The translations under genes were made by a program, and so were the position numbers. From assembly GCF_947488025.1 (NCBI RefSeq), contig NZ_CANKYS010000009.1:1-64000 (forward strand): 64,000 bases of DNA. Direction: 5' to 3'. Below, one piece after another: positions 33,340 to 46,921 of the stretch. This stretch comes from an uncultured Nocardioides sp. (GTDB taxonomy: Bacteria > Actinomycetota > Actinomycetes > Propionibacteriales > Nocardioidaceae). How positions within the stretch are numbered: position 1 is the first letter of the stretch; each line of letters begins with the position of its first letter. Below the pieces are notes generated by a model. It was not told where the DNA came from, did no database searches, and saw nothing but the letters and a program-made list of their open reading frames with translations.

Positions 33340-34476
33340 GTGAAGTTCCGCGTCGAACGCGACGTCTTCGCCGATGCCGTTGCCTGGGCTGCTCGCAGCC
33401 TCCCGGTCCGTCCCAGCTCGCCCGTGCTGGCCGGACTTCTGATCGAGGCGAGCGACGCCGGCCTGGTGCTCTCCACCTTCGACTACGAGACGTCGGCGCG
33501 GGCCACCCTCTCGGCGGAGGTCAACGACGAAGGTCGCGCGCTCGTCAGCGGCAGGCTCCTCGCCGACATCTGCCGCAGCCTCCCCGCCAAGCCGGTCGAG
33601 CTCACCCTCGAGGGCCCGCGCGTCTCGCTGACCTGCGGATCCGCGCGCTTCAGCCTCCAGACGATGCCCGTCTCCGACTACCCGACCCTGCCCGAGATGC
33701 CGTCCGCCACCGGCACCGTCTCCAGCGCCGACTTCGCCCACGCGGTCGCGCAGGCCGTCACCGCCGCCGGACGCGACGACATGCTGCCCGTGCTCACCGG
33801 CGTCCGCATCGAGATCGACGGCTCGACGATGGCGCTCCTCGCGACCGACCGGTTCCGCCTCTCGCACCGCGAGCTCACGTGGAACCCCCAGTCCCCCGAC
33901 GAGTCGGTCGCCGCCCTGGTGCCGGCCAAGGTGCTCGGCGACACCGCCAAGTCTCTCACCTCCGGTGCCGAGGTGACGATCGCCCTCAGCGCAAGCGGCG
34001 CCGGCGAAGGGCTGATCGGCTTCGAGGGCACCGGCCTCGGTGGCGTGCGTCGTACGACGACTCGGCTGCTCGACGGCGAGTTCCCCAAGGTCCGCTCGCT
34101 CTTCCCGGCCGAGCACCTGACCGTGGCCAAGGTCAGCAAGGCCGAGCTCATCGAGACCGTCAAGCGCGTCGCCCTCGTGGCCGAGCGCAACACCGCGGTC
34201 CAGATGAAGTTCGGCGACAACCAGATCGTGCTCGACGCCGGCTCGGGCGACGAGGCCATGGCCACCGAGGCCGTCGATGCCGACATCACCGGTGACGACC
34301 TGACCACCGGCTTCAACCCGCAGTTCCTCCTCGACGGCCTCAGCGCCATCGACGGCGAGATGGTCGACCTGGCGTTCACCCAGGCGACCAAGCCCGTGGT
34401 CATCTCCGGCACCGACGCCGACGACGACACCGGGTCGTTCCGCTACCTGCTGATGCCGCGGCGGTTGCTGAGCTGA
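33340..34476 (+). CDS. dnaN: DNA polymerase III sliding clamp (beta subunit)
   Basis: 378 residues from GTG 33340 (VKFRVERDVFADAVAWAAR) with gaggaga upstream. The three-fold clamp repeats are visible: RPSSPVLAGLLIEA, AGRDDMLPVLTGVRIEI with ATDRFRLSHRE, and the C-terminal VVISGTDADDDTGSFRYLLMPRR, which forms the partner-binding pocket. It is the processivity factor for replication. Normally it directly follows dnaA; here it is 3.1 kb away. A dispersed repeat with hairpin follows the stop. Confidence 0.97.
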   Translation: MKFRVERDVFADAVAWAARSLPVRPSSPVLAGLLIEASDAGLVLSTFDYETSARATLSAEVNDEGRALVSGRLLADICRSLPAKPVELTLEGPRVSLTCGSARFSLQTMPVSDYPTLPEMPSATGTVSSADFAHAVAQAVTAAGRDDMLPVLTGVRIEIDGSTMALLATDRFRLSHRELTWNPQSPDESVAALVPAKVLGDTAKSLTSGAEVTIALSASGAGEGLIGFEGTGLGGVRRTTTRLLDGEFPKVRSLFPAEHLTVAKVSKAELIETVKRVALVAERNTAVQMKFGDNQIVLDAGSGDEAMATEAVDADITGDDLTTGFNPQFLLDGLSAIDGEMVDLAFTQATKPVVISGTDADDDTGSFRYLLMPRRLLS

Positions 34477-34494
34477 GGTCCTGACCCGGGTGGA

Positions 34495-34587
34495 GGGGTT
34501 TCGACGCGCCTGTCGCGACCTCGTTCCTCGGTCGCGGGCTTGCTCAACCTGACGACCCACGCCGTGCACTCGTTCCTCGTGCACGGC
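34495..34587. repeat. Dispersed composite repeat, copy B
   Basis: ggggtttcgacgcgc ... gcttgctcaacct (34495-34549) matches the reverse complement of copy A at 19960-20015. About 11 nt further is the perfect hairpin GCCGTGCAC (34561-34569) / GTGCACGGC (34579-34587), similar in sequence and position to that beside copy A (19924-19947). A nested stem (cgcgacc / ggtcgcg) lies inside the first module. It fills the dnaN-gnd gap; the hairpin ends 12 nt before the gnd ATG. Confidence 0.75.
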
Positions 34588-34599
34588 TAGGCTCCGGAC

Positions 34600-35574
34600 A
34601 TGGACATCGGACTCATCGGGCTCGGCAAGATGGGCGGCAACATGCGCGAGCGCATGCGCCGCGCGGGACTCACGGTCGTGGGCTACGACCGCAACCCCGA
34701 CGTCAGCGACGTCGACTCGCTCGAGGCGCTGGTCGAGGCGCTGCCCAGCCCCAAGGTCGTGTGGGTCATGGTGCCCGCGGGCGACCCGACGCGCGCGACG
34801 ATCAAGGAGCTCGCCGGCCTGCTGGGCGAGGGCGACGTGGTCGTCGACGGCGGCAACTCGCGGTGGACCGACGACATCGCCAACGCCGAGCTCCTCGCGG
34901 AGAAGCAGGTCGGCTACGTCGACTGCGGCGTCTCCGGCGGCGTGTGGGGCCTGGAGAACGGCTACGCCCTGATGTACGGCGGCGACGCCGACGACATCGC
35001 GAAGGTCCAGCCGGCCTTCGACGCGCTCAAGCCCGAGGGCGAGTTCGGCTCGGTGCACGCCGGCAAGGTCGGCGCCGGACACTTCTCGAAGATGGTCCAC
35101 AACGGCATCGAGTACGCGATCATGCAGGCCTACGCCGAGGGCTGGGAGCTCCTCGACAAGGCCGAGCTGACCGACAACGTCACCGAGGTCTTCCGCTCCT
35201 GGCGCGAGGGCACGGTCATCCGCTCCTGGCTGCTCGACCTCATGGTCACCGCGCTCGACGACGACCCCGGCCTGTCGCAGGTCGCCGGCTACGCCGAGGA
35301 CTCCGGCGAGGGGCGCTGGACCGTCGAGGCCGGCATCGAGCACGCCGTGGCCACCCCGGCGATCACGGCCGCGCTCTACGCCCGCTTCGTCTCCCGCCAG
35401 GACGACTCGCCGACGATGAAGGCCGTCGCCGCGATGCGCAACCAGTTCGGTGGCCACGCGGTCCGCTCCGCGGCGCCCAAGGGCGGCGACGCCGAGGGCA
35501 CGTCGGGCGCCGAGCAGTCCGAGACGGCGAAGAAGGCCGGCGCGGGCAGCGCCGAGGAGACCGGCGAGAGCTGA
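34600..35574 (+). CDS. gnd: 6-phosphogluconate dehydrogenase, short (GndA-like) form
   Basis: 324 residues from ATG 34600. The nucleotide-binding start [15 protein letters not shown], the [11 protein letters not shown] block, the catalytic [12 protein letters not shown] and the [16 protein letters not shown] signature (catalytic Lys, substrate His-Asn) are present. The short length and YDRNP at the end of beta-2 suggest the NAD-preferring decarboxylating type. It oxidises 6-phosphogluconate to ribulose-5-phosphate and CO2. The last 35 residues are a charged low-complexity tail. A gnd gene between dnaN and recF is common in actinobacteria. recF starts 7 nt after the stop. Confidence 0.93.
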   Translation: MDIGLIGLGKMGGNMRERMRRAGLTVVGYDRNPDVSDVDSLEALVEALPSPKVVWVMVPAGDPTRATIKELAGLLGEGDVVVDGGNSRWTDDIANAELLAEKQVGYVDCGVSGGVWGLENGYALMYGGDADDIAKVQPAFDALKPEGEFGSVHAGKVGAGHFSKMVHNGIEYAIMQAYAEGWELLDKAELTDNVTEVFRSWREGTVIRSWLLDLMVTALDDDPGLSQVAGYAEDSGEGRWTVEAGIEHAVATPAITAALYARFVSRQDDSPTMKAVAAMRNQFGGHAVRSAAPKGGDAEGTSGAEQSETAKKAGAGSAEETGES

Positions 35575-35581
35575 TGACCCC

Positions 35582-36715
35582 GTGCACGTCGCGCACCTGA
35601 CCCTGCACGACTTCCGCTCCTACGCCGACCTCGACGTCGCGCTGGAGCCGGGGGCGACGGCGTTCATCGGACGCAACGGCCAGGGCAAGACCAACCTCGT
35701 CGAGGCGATCGACTACCTGTCGCGTCTCTCCTCGCACCGCGTGGCGACCGACGCCCCGCTGGTGCGTGCCGGCACCGACCAGGCGATCGTCCGCGCGTCG
35801 GTGGTGAAGGAGGGGCGCCCGGCGCTGCTCGAGGTCGAGCTCAACCCGGGCCGCGCCAACCGCGCCCGGATCAACCGCTCCCCCCTGCCGCGCCCCCGCG
35901 AGATCGTCGGACTCGTGCGCACGGTGGTCTTCTCCCCCGACGACCTGACGCTGGTGAAGGGCGACCCGTCGGACCGGCGCAAGTTCCTCGACGACCTGCT
36001 GATCCTCCGCTCACCGCGCCTGGCCGGGGTGCGGGCCGACTACGACCGGGTGCTGAGGCAGCGCAACAGCCTGCTCAAGACCGCCGGCATCGCGCGGGGC
36101 TCCTCGCGCGACGCGGCGATGTCCACCCTCGAGATCTGGGACGACAACCTGGCCCGGGTCGGCGCCGAGGTCCTGGGCGCCCGGCTGCGGCTGGTCGAGG
36201 ACCTGCGTCCCTACCTCGGCAAGGCCTATGAGGCGGTCGCCCGCGGGGCGAGCCGCGACGACGCCGACCTCGAGTACAAGGCCAGCATCGACCTGCCGGC
36301 CGAGGGCGACCTGCAGCAGGCGCTGCTCGACGCCGTCGCCGCCCGGCGCAAGGAGGAGCTCGACCGCGGGATCTCGCTCGTCGGGCCGCACCGCGACGAG
36401 CTGCTGCTCACCCTCGGTGACCCCCAGCTCCGCCTGCCGGTCAAGGGCTACGCCTCGCACGGGGAGTCGTGGTCGTTCGCGCTCGCGCTGCGGCTGGCGT
36501 CGTACGACCTGCTGCGCGCCGACGGCGACGACCCGATCCTGGTCCTCGACGACGTCTTCGCCGAGCTCGACGCCGAGCGCCGCCAGCAGCTCGCCGAGCT
36601 CGTCGCCGGCGCCGAGCAGGTGCTGGTCACGGCCGCGGTCGCCGCCGACGTGCCCGCAGCGCTGCAGGGGGTCCGCTACCTCGTCGCCGACGGGACGGTG
36701 ACCCGTGACGAGTGA
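35582..36715 (+). CDS. recF: DNA replication and repair protein RecF
   Basis: 377 residues from GTG 35582 ([18 protein letters not shown]). The Walker A motif is [16 protein letters not shown], the ABC-type signature is in [16 protein letters not shown], and Walker B is [13 protein letters not shown]. RecF is an SMC-like ATPase that helps load RecA at gaps in replicated DNA. It starts 7 nt after gnd and overlaps dciA by 11 nt, so gnd-recF-dciA are probably one transcript. Confidence 0.96.
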   Translation: MHVAHLTLHDFRSYADLDVALEPGATAFIGRNGQGKTNLVEAIDYLSRLSSHRVATDAPLVRAGTDQAIVRASVVKEGRPALLEVELNPGRANRARINRSPLPRPREIVGLVRTVVFSPDDLTLVKGDPSDRRKFLDDLLILRSPRLAGVRADYDRVLRQRNSLLKTAGIARGSSRDAAMSTLEIWDDNLARVGAEVLGARLRLVEDLRPYLGKAYEAVARGASRDDADLEYKASIDLPAEGDLQQALLDAVAARRKEELDRGISLVGPHRDELLLTLGDPQLRLPVKGYASHGESWSFALALRLASYDLLRADGDDPILVLDDVFAELDAERRQQLAELVAGAEQVLVTAAVAADVPAALQGVRYLVADGTVTRDE

Positions 36716-37271
36716 CGGACCCTCCCCCGAGGAGACCCCAGAGACCTCCGAGACCCCCGAGCCCGTCGTGGAGGAGCACCACGCCGACGGCCTCGACCTG
36801 GCCCGTGCGGCTGCCCGTGCGGCGGCCGCCACCCCGGGCGGCCGGCCACCGAGGAAGTCCTCGACCTTCCGGCGTCGGACGTTCACGAAGTCGTCCGGTG
36901 CGCGGCCCGACGACCGCGACCCGCAGCTGCTCGAGCAGGCGATGGGTCGCCTGATCGCCAACCACGGGTGGGAGCTCGACCTCAAGGTCCAGGGGGTCTT
37001 CGGCCGGTGGACCGAGCTCGTGGGCGACGAGGTGGCCGACCACTGCACGCCGGAGTCCTTCGACGACGGCCGGCTCGTGGTGCGCACCGACTCGACCGCG
37101 TGGGCCACCCAGCTCAAGCTGCTCGCGCCCGCCGTCGTACGCCGTCTCAACACCGAGCTCGGGCACGGCACGGTCACCGTGATCGAGGTGCTCGGCCCGC
37201 ACCTGCCCAGCTGGACCAAGGGCCGGCTGTCGAGCCGCGACGGCCGCGGCCCGCGCGACACCTACGGCTGA
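36705..37271 (+). CDS. dciA: DciA family (DUF721) replicative helicase operator
   Basis: 188 residues from GTG 36705. The first 70 residues are disordered-looking (Glu/Pro then Ala and basic). The DciA core is [36 protein letters not shown] ... [26 protein letters not shown] ... [13 protein letters not shown]. DciA is the ancestral partner that assists DnaB helicase loading in bacteria without DnaC. Its place between recF and gyrB matches Rv0004. A terminator-like hairpin follows about 90 bp downstream. Confidence 0.92.
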   Translation: MTSDGPSPEETPETSETPEPVVEEHHADGLDLARAAARAAAATPGGRPPRKSSTFRRRTFTKSSGARPDDRDPQLLEQAMGRLIANHGWELDLKVQGVFGRWTELVGDEVADHCTPESFDDGRLVVRTDSTAWATQLKLLAPAVVRRLNTELGHGTVTVIEVLGPHLPSWTKGRLSSRDGRGPRDTYG

Positions 37272-37363
37272 GCCGGACCGATCACGCGAGAGCCGCGATC
37301 TGCCGATCTGGGAGCCGCCGGACCACATGGGGGCCCACCGACCCCCCTGTTCGACCGGCTGAC

Positions 37364-37395
37364 AGGCCCTCACGGGCCCGCTGGAGGCCTTTTTT
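37364..37395 (+). terminator. Terminator or attenuator between dciA and gyrB
   Basis: AGGCC (37364-37368) pairs with GGCCT (37386-37390), with further self-complementary GGGCCC in the loop, followed by a run of six T (37390-37395). T-runs are rare in this window. It lies 93 bp after dciA and 166 bp before the gyrB start, in a 289-bp gap where no gene is seen. Confidence 0.55.
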
Positions 37396-37560
37396 CGGAC
37401 CGAACCATCCCCAACCGGGGGCTGATGCTTCGTTTGAGGCGTCCTGACGGGTACTGTGAGAACCACGAGTCGCACGCCGTGTTGCCCCGCAACCGCCGCG
37501 ACTCGACTCATGTCGAACGCCCGCGGACCGCGTCCGGGGCGACGAGCAGAAGGCTGTGCC

Positions 37561-39774
<2,214 letters not shown>

Positions 39775-39832
39775 GCCGCTAGCCGTTTCTACGAGCAGCC
39801 CTAGACATCCCTAGAACGCAGGAGAGAACCAC

Positions 39833-42592
<2,760 letters not shown>

Positions 42593-42599
42593 GTGATCC

Positions 42600-43145
42600 A
42601 TGTCGGAACGCACCGCGACTCCCCGCCGTACCCCCGGGGGCGAGCCCGCCAAGCGGTCGCTGACGGGACGGCTCCAGGACACGCTCTCCAGCGCCGCTGA
42701 GGAGCACCGGGCCAACTCCGGCCCCGCCTCGTCGCGCGGCAGTCGGGCGCGTCGTGCGCCCGGGCGCCAGCCACGACGGGCCCGCCTGCGGCTCACCCGG
42801 GTGGACCCGTGGTCGGTGATGAAGACGTCGTTCCTGCTCTCCGTCGCCTTCGGCGTCGTGACCTTCGTCGCCATCTTCATGGTGTGGTCGGTGCTCGGCG
42901 CTGCCGGTGTGTGGGAGTCGATCAACTCCGCCGTGGCGAGCATCGTCGAGGGTGACAGCGGCAACTCCACCTTCGACGTCACCGACTACGTCGGGATGTC
43001 GCGCGTGCTGGGCTTCACGCTCCTCGTCTCGGTGGTCGACGTCATCCTGATCACCGCGATCGCCACGCTCACCGCCTTCCTCTACAACCTCGCGGCCGCG
43101 CTGCTGGGCGGCATCGAGGTCACCCTCGCCGAGGACGAGAAGTGA
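42600..43145 (+). CDS. DUF3566 membrane protein
   Basis: 181 residues from ATG 42600, 7 nt after the gyrA stop. The N-terminal 65 residues are basic and disordered-looking (RRAPGRQPRRARLRLTRVDPWSVMK). Two membrane helices follow: FLLSVAFGVVTFVAIFMVWSVL and LGFTLLVSVVDVILITAIAT, with a short external loop. The RVDPWSVMK entry and the C-terminal FLYNLAAALLGGIEVTLAED block match DUF3566, the family found after gyrA in actinobacteria (Rv0007 position). It is co-transcribed with gyrA. Its function is unknown. Confidence 0.9.
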   Translation: MSERTATPRRTPGGEPAKRSLTGRLQDTLSSAAEEHRANSGPASSRGSRARRAPGRQPRRARLRLTRVDPWSVMKTSFLLSVAFGVVTFVAIFMVWSVLGAAGVWESINSAVASIVEGDSGNSTFDVTDYVGMSRVLGFTLLVSVVDVILITAIATLTAFLYNLAAALLGGIEVTLAEDEK

Positions 43146-43159
43146 GCTGAACACCTCGA

Positions 43160-43190
43160 TTGGCACCGCCTGACCACGGTCAGGTAACCT
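43160..43190 (+). promoter_or_regulatory. Candidate tRNA-Ile promoter
   Basis: TTGGCA (43160-43165), 19 nt, TAACCT (43185-43190), 27 nt before the tRNA. The same spacing and style occur before tRNA-Leu. A 7-bp dyad CCTGACC / GGTCAGG (43169-43184) overlaps the spacer. Confidence 0.35.
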
Positions 43191-43217
43191 TCGGCGTCGC
43201 CGCTTGCGGCGTTGCAC

Positions 43218-43291
43218 GGGCCTATAGCTCAGACGGTTAGAGCGCTTCCCTGATAAGGAAGAGGTCGGAGGTTCAAGTCCTCCTAGGCCCA
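43218..43291 (+). tRNA. tRNA-Ile (anticodon GAT)
   Basis: 74 nt with acceptor GGGCCTA / TAGGCCC, discriminator A, anticodon loop CTGATAA and T-loop GGTTCAAGTCC. The 3' CCA is not encoded, so the CCA enzyme at 9.4 kb is needed. The position after gyrA matches ileT of mycobacteria. Confidence 0.97.
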
Positions 43292-43326
43292 CTCCATCCC
43301 CTTCGCTCCGCTCCCGAGGAGAGTCC

Positions 43327-43452
43327 ATGAAGAAGCTCCTGCTGGTCGCCCTGGCCGCCGCCGGTGCGGTCGCCGCGAAGAAGAAGATGGACGAGAGCAA
43401 GAACGAGCAGGCCCTCTGGGCCGAGGCCACCGACACCGTCGAGAAGGCCTGA
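43327..43452 (+). CDS. DLW-39 family small protein
   Basis: 41 residues from ATG 43327, with gaggag upstream. The translation starts [20 protein letters not shown] and continues with [22 protein letters not shown] short hydrophobic helix is followed by lysines and an acidic amphipathic tail with a Leu-Trp, as in the small DLW-39 proteins found between the gyrA-linked tRNA genes in actinobacteria. It is probably membrane-associated; its function is unknown. It is preserved between the tRNA-Ile and tRNA-Ala genes. Confidence 0.85.
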   Translation: MKKLLLVALAAAGAVAAKKKMDESKNEQALWAEATDTVEKA

Positions 43453-43460
43453 CGCTCGCT

Positions 43461-43500
43461 CGCTGGTCGAGGACGTCGCGCAGCGACCGTCACGAGACCA
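43461..43500. repeat. Dispersed TGGTCGAGG / ACGAGACCA element
   Basis: cgctggtcgaggacgtcg ... gaccgtcacgagacca shares both ends with 63931-63970 and, in reverse, with 20041-20077. The middle is an imperfect dyad (gtcgcgcagcgac). It fills the gap between the DLW-39 stop and tRNA-Ala. Confidence 0.65.
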
Positions 43501-43503
43501 CCA

Positions 43504-43576
43504 GGGGCCTTGGCGCAATTGGTAGCGCACCTGCTTTGCAAGCAGGGGGTTAGGGGTTCGAGTCCCCTAGGCTCCA
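43504..43576 (+). tRNA. tRNA-Ala (anticodon TGC)
   Basis: 73 nt with acceptor GGGGCCT / AGGCTCC (one G-T pair), discriminator A, anticodon loop TTTGCAA and T-loop GGTTCGAGTCC. CCA is not encoded. It corresponds to alaT after ileT in mycobacteria. Confidence 0.97.
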
Positions 43577-43605
43577 CCGCCGTTCGCGGACGAGGTCTGG
43601 CTGGA

Positions 43606-43663
43606 AGAACTGCGGCCGGACGACTGCTCGAGCGCCGACGATCGGTCGCGCGGTCGCAGTTCT
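43606..43663. terminator. Inverted repeat after tRNA-Ala
   Basis: AGAACTGCGGCC (43606-43617) and GGTCGCAGTTCT (43652-43663) are complementary with one mismatch, separated by 34 bp. It is the only clear structure in the 193-bp gap before the exporter gene and could close the tRNA transcript. Confidence 0.4.
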
Positions 43664-43769
43664 CGGACGGGCGACCTGACGGCCCGCGGGCCGCACCCAG
43701 CGGTGTGACCTCACGCCCATCCCTCGAAATCGGATGGTGGCGCGCGCCGGTCGGCCCCACACTGGTCCC

Positions 43770-44441
43770 GTGCTGGGCATCACCGACCTCCCGACCTACC
43801 TCGTCGGCCTCGTCCTGATCATCCTGCTGCCGGGCCCGAACTCGCTCTACGTCCTCTCCGTCGCGGCGCGGCGCGGGGTGCGCAGCGGGTACGCCGGTGC
43901 GGCGGGCGTGTGGACGGGCGACGCGGTGCTGATGACGCTGTCCGCGGCCGGGGTCGCGTCGCTGCTCCAGGCCAACGAGGCGGCGTTCGCGGTCGTCAAG
44001 TGGGCGGGGGCGTCGTACCTGCTGTGGCTCGCGATCGGCATGCTGCGCGCGGCGTGGGGGATGTGGCGCTCCCGCGTCCCGGTCGCCGACCAGATCGCCG
44101 ACGCCGCCGCGGAGGCCGGCGTCGAGCCCCGTGCGCGCGGTGAGCGGCCCTATCGCCGGGCGCTCGTGATCAGCCTGCTCAACCCCAAGGCGATCCTCTT
44201 CTTCGTCGCCTTCTTCGTGCAGTTCGTCGACCCGGCGTACGCCCACCCGGCGCTGTCGTTCCTCGTGCTCGGCGCCCTCGCGACCCTGGCCAGCGCGGCG
44301 TACCTCAGCGTCCTCATCTTCGCCGGCACCCACCTCGCGGCCGCCTTCCGCCGCCGCAAGGCGCTGTCGGCGGGGGCGACCTCGGCCGTGGGCGCCGTCT
44401 TCGTGGGGTTCGCGGTGAAGCTGGCGCTCGCCTCGGCCTGA
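43770..44441 (+). CDS. LysE/LeuE-type amino acid exporter
   Basis: 223 residues from GTG 43770. Six hydrophobic segments and the RhtB/LysE signature LPGPNSLYVLSVAARRGVRSGYAGAAGVWTGD are present, then VKWAGASYLLWLAIGMLR and LLNPKAILFFVAFFVQFVDP. The family exports amino acids with proton antiport. The LeuE-like start (LGITDLPTYLVGLVLIILLPGPNS) suggests leucine or related substrates, but specificity is not certain. It stands alone between the tRNA and the DGPF gene. Confidence 0.88.
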   Translation: MLGITDLPTYLVGLVLIILLPGPNSLYVLSVAARRGVRSGYAGAAGVWTGDAVLMTLSAAGVASLLQANEAAFAVVKWAGASYLLWLAIGMLRAAWGMWRSRVPVADQIADAAAEAGVEPRARGERPYRRALVISLLNPKAILFFVAFFVQFVDPAYAHPALSFLVLGALATLASAAYLSVLIFAGTHLAAAFRRRKALSAGATSAVGAVFVGFAVKLALASA

Positions 44442-44545
44442 CCGATCCGGGAGGACTTCGTCGGGCGCCGCTGTCGTATCCACGCCGTCCCGTTCGTGGT
44501 AGGGGTGAGAGGTCGCCCGGCAGGGGTGGCCGCCGACCACGGGAG

Positions 44546-44887
44546 ATGACCGACATGCACTACCTCCTCACCGTCATCGGGGACACCGACAACCCCGCCG
44601 ACGACTCCGCGCCCGGCGCGATCGACGCGTTCAACGACCGGCTGAAGGCCGAGGGACGCTGGGTCTTCGGCGGCGGCCTGACCGACCCGCGCGACGCCAC
44701 GGTGACCGACAGCCGCGGCGGCCAGCCGGTGCTCACCGACGGGCCGTTCGTGGAGTCCAAGGAGTTCCTGGCCGGCTTCTGGGTGGTCACCGCCGACGAC
44801 CTCGACGCCGCCCTCGCCCTGTCCGCCGACGCCTCACGCGCGTGCCACCGCAAGATCGAGCTCCGCCCCTTCGGCGGCGTGGCCTGA
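44546..44887 (+). CDS. DGPF/YCII-related domain protein
   Basis: 113 residues from ATG 44546 (or ATG 44555). The signature DGPF is in VLTDGPFVESKEFLAGFWVV, followed by the DLDAALALSADASRACHRKIELRPF block. DGPF proteins of this family are typical companions of ECF42-group sigma factors and are often their main target. The sigma gene begins 4 nt after this stop, so the two are transcribed together. The biochemical activity is unknown. Confidence 0.9.
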   Translation: MTDMHYLLTVIGDTDNPADDSAPGAIDAFNDRLKAEGRWVFGGGLTDPRDATVTDSRGGQPVLTDGPFVESKEFLAGFWVVTADDLDAALALSADASRACHRKIELRPFGGVA

Positions 44888-44891
44888 CCCG

Positions 44892-46145
44892 ATGGCCGAC
44901 GCCGGGCTCGACGAGGTCCTGGCCCGGGTCCACCGCGACGAGTGGGCCCGGGTCGTGGCCACGCTCGCCCGGCGCTTCGGCGACCTCGACGTCGCCGAGG
45001 ACGCCACCGCCGAGGCCTTCGCCACGGCCGTCGAGCGGTGGCGCGCCGACGGCGTACCCGCCAATCCGGGCGCCTGGCTGACCACCACCGCGGGCAACAA
45101 GGCGCTCGACCGCGTACGCCGCGAGAGCCGGCGCGACGCGAAGCAGAGGCAGGCCCACATGCTCACCGACCAGCTCGCCGGACCGCCGGAGCCCACCGGG
45201 GCGGTCGAGGACGAACGACTCCGGCTGCTCTTCACCTGCGCCCACCCGGCGCTCGCCAGGGAGGCGCGCATCGCCCTCACCCTGCGGTTGGTCGGCGGGC
45301 TGACGGTCGCCGAGATCGGCCATGCGTTCCTGGTCCAGGAGGCCACCGTCGCGCAGCGGATCACCCGCGCCAAGGCCAAGATCAAGGCCGCCGGCATCCC
45401 GTGGCGCGTGCCTGCGGAGGACGACCTCCCCGCCCGGCTGGACGGCGTCCTGACGGTCCTCTACCTGGTCTACAACGAGGGCTACCTCGCGAGCGGCGCC
45501 GACGCCGACCCGGTCCGCGCCGACCTGACCGGCGAGGCGATCCGGCTCACCCGCCTGGTGCGCGAGCTGCTGCCCGACGACGGCGAGGTCGCAGGCCTGC
45601 TCGCCCTGATGCTCCTCACCGAGGCGCGGCGCACGGCACGGGTCTCCTCGAGCGGCGAGCTGGTCACCCTCGACCAGCAGGACCGCGGGGCCTGGGACCA
45701 CGAGCTCGTCACCGAGGGCCACGCGCTCGTGCGCGACCGGATCACCTCGGGCCGCGCACCGGGCCGCTACCAGGTGCTGGCCGCGATCAACGCCGTCCAC
45801 ACCGACGCCCCCGACGCCCGCGAAACCGACTGGTCCCAGGTCGTGGCGCTCTACGACCGCCTCGCCCGGCTCGATCCCTCGCCGGTCGTGGCCCTCAACC
45901 GGGCGATCGCCGTGGCGGAGCTGGACGGCCCGCAGGTCGCCCTCGCCCAGGTCGAGCCGCTGGCCGACCGCCTGGCTCGCTACCACGCCTTCCACGCCAC
46001 CCGTGCCGACCTGCTGCGCCGGCTGGGCCGCAGCGCCGAGGCGCGAGCGGCGTACGACCGTGCCATCGGGCTCGCCCGCAACAGCGCCGAGATGGCGTAC
46101 CTCACGCGCAGGCGGGACGAGCTCCCGGCCGCCGAGGGCCGGTGA
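44892..46145 (+). CDS. ECF42-like sigma factor with C-terminal TPR-like domain
   Basis: 417 residues from ATG 44892. Region 2 covers the first 85 residues (VATLARRFGDLDVAEDATAEAFATAVERW ... NPGAWLTTTAGNKALDRVRRE). Region 4 reads LTLRLVGGLTVAEIGHAFLVQEATVAQRITRAKAKIKAAG. A long C-terminal extension (about 230 residues) contains LYLVYNEGY and TPR-like helices (SPVVALNRAIAVAELDGPQVAL). This layout and the adjacent DGPF gene are characteristic of ECF42. These factors lack anti-sigma partners, and the extension is thought to control activity. No anti-sigma gene is present here either. Confidence 0.9.
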   Translation: MADAGLDEVLARVHRDEWARVVATLARRFGDLDVAEDATAEAFATAVERWRADGVPANPGAWLTTTAGNKALDRVRRESRRDAKQRQAHMLTDQLAGPPEPTGAVEDERLRLLFTCAHPALAREARIALTLRLVGGLTVAEIGHAFLVQEATVAQRITRAKAKIKAAGIPWRVPAEDDLPARLDGVLTVLYLVYNEGYLASGADADPVRADLTGEAIRLTRLVRELLPDDGEVAGLLALMLLTEARRTARVSSSGELVTLDQQDRGAWDHELVTEGHALVRDRITSGRAPGRYQVLAAINAVHTDAPDARETDWSQVVALYDRLARLDPSPVVALNRAIAVAELDGPQVALAQVEPLADRLARYHAFHATRADLLRRLGRSAEARAAYDRAIGLARNSAEMAYLTRRRDELPAAEGR

Positions 46146-46170
46146 CCGCACGGCTGGGACAATCGGGGTC

Positions 46171-46911
46171 GTGACCGCGCCCCGCCGACCCGGCCTGCTG
46201 ACCGACCTCGGTGCGGCCGTCCTGGCGCTCGTGCTGGTGGGGATCGCCGGGATGCTCGGGAAGTGGCAGTACGACGCCTGGCAGGCGCACCGCGACGCCG
46301 AGGCGCGCGACCTGACGGGCATCACGCCGGTCCCGCTGGACGACGTGATGGGCAACGACGACCCCTTCCCCGCCCCCGACCTCGGCCGCCCGGTGGACGT
46401 GGCGGGCGAGTGGCTCGGCGGCGGCTTCTGGGTCGCCGACCGCCCCCGGGGCGAGGAGCCCGGCTACTGGGCGGTGACGCCGCTGCAGACCGGCGACGCC
46501 GCGGTGCTCGTCGTACGCGGCTGGGCCCCCGAGCCCGACGCCGACCTGCTCGCCGTGTCGGGCGAGGCCGAGGTGACCGGCTGGCTGCAGCCCCCGGAGG
46601 GCACGCTGGTCGTCGACGACGACCCCTCCGACGACGTCTTCCCCGAGATCCGCGTCGCCGACGCCGTGCAGCGCGTCGACGTCGACCTGTGGTCGGCCTA
46701 CGTGATCAGCCAGGACGCCGGCCCCGGGCTGGAGGAGGCCGAGCTCGCCTCGCTGCCCACCCCGAGCCGGACGACCGGCATCCGCAACCTGCTCTACGCC
46801 GTGGAGTGGTGGGTCTTCGGCGCGTTCGCGGCCTTCATCTGGTGGCGGTGGCGGCGCGACGCCACCGCCCCCGACCCGGCACCCGACCTGACCTCTTCGA
46901 GCGCCGGATAG
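46171..46911 (+). CDS. SURF1 family protein
   Basis: 246 residues from GTG 46171. One helix near the N-terminus (LTDLGAAVLALVLVGIAGMLGKWQ) and one near the C-terminus (VEWWVFGAFAAFIWWRWRR) flank an extracytoplasmic domain with GEWLGGGFWVADR and AVLVVRGWAPEPD, as in SURF1. The family helps assemble cytochrome c oxidase. The oxidase genes are not in the window. DUF3817 follows after 10 nt, a pairing seen in actinobacteria. Confidence 0.85.
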   Translation: MTAPRRPGLLTDLGAAVLALVLVGIAGMLGKWQYDAWQAHRDAEARDLTGITPVPLDDVMGNDDPFPAPDLGRPVDVAGEWLGGGFWVADRPRGEEPGYWAVTPLQTGDAAVLVVRGWAPEPDADLLAVSGEAEVTGWLQPPEGTLVVDDDPSDDVFPEIRVADAVQRVDVDLWSAYVISQDAGPGLEEAELASLPTPSRTTGIRNLLYAVEWWVFGAFAAFIWWRWRRDATAPDPAPDLTSSSAG

Positions 46912-46921
46912 GTTGGCCGCC

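Noticed and set aside
33106..35457. 783-codon minus-strand frame across dnaN and gnd
   Set aside because: It lies opposite two intact housekeeping genes and has a composition typical of GC-rich antisense frames.
43577..43769. Additional small gene after tRNA-Ala
   Set aside because: The short frames here have no start with a ribosome-binding site and overlap the inverted repeat.
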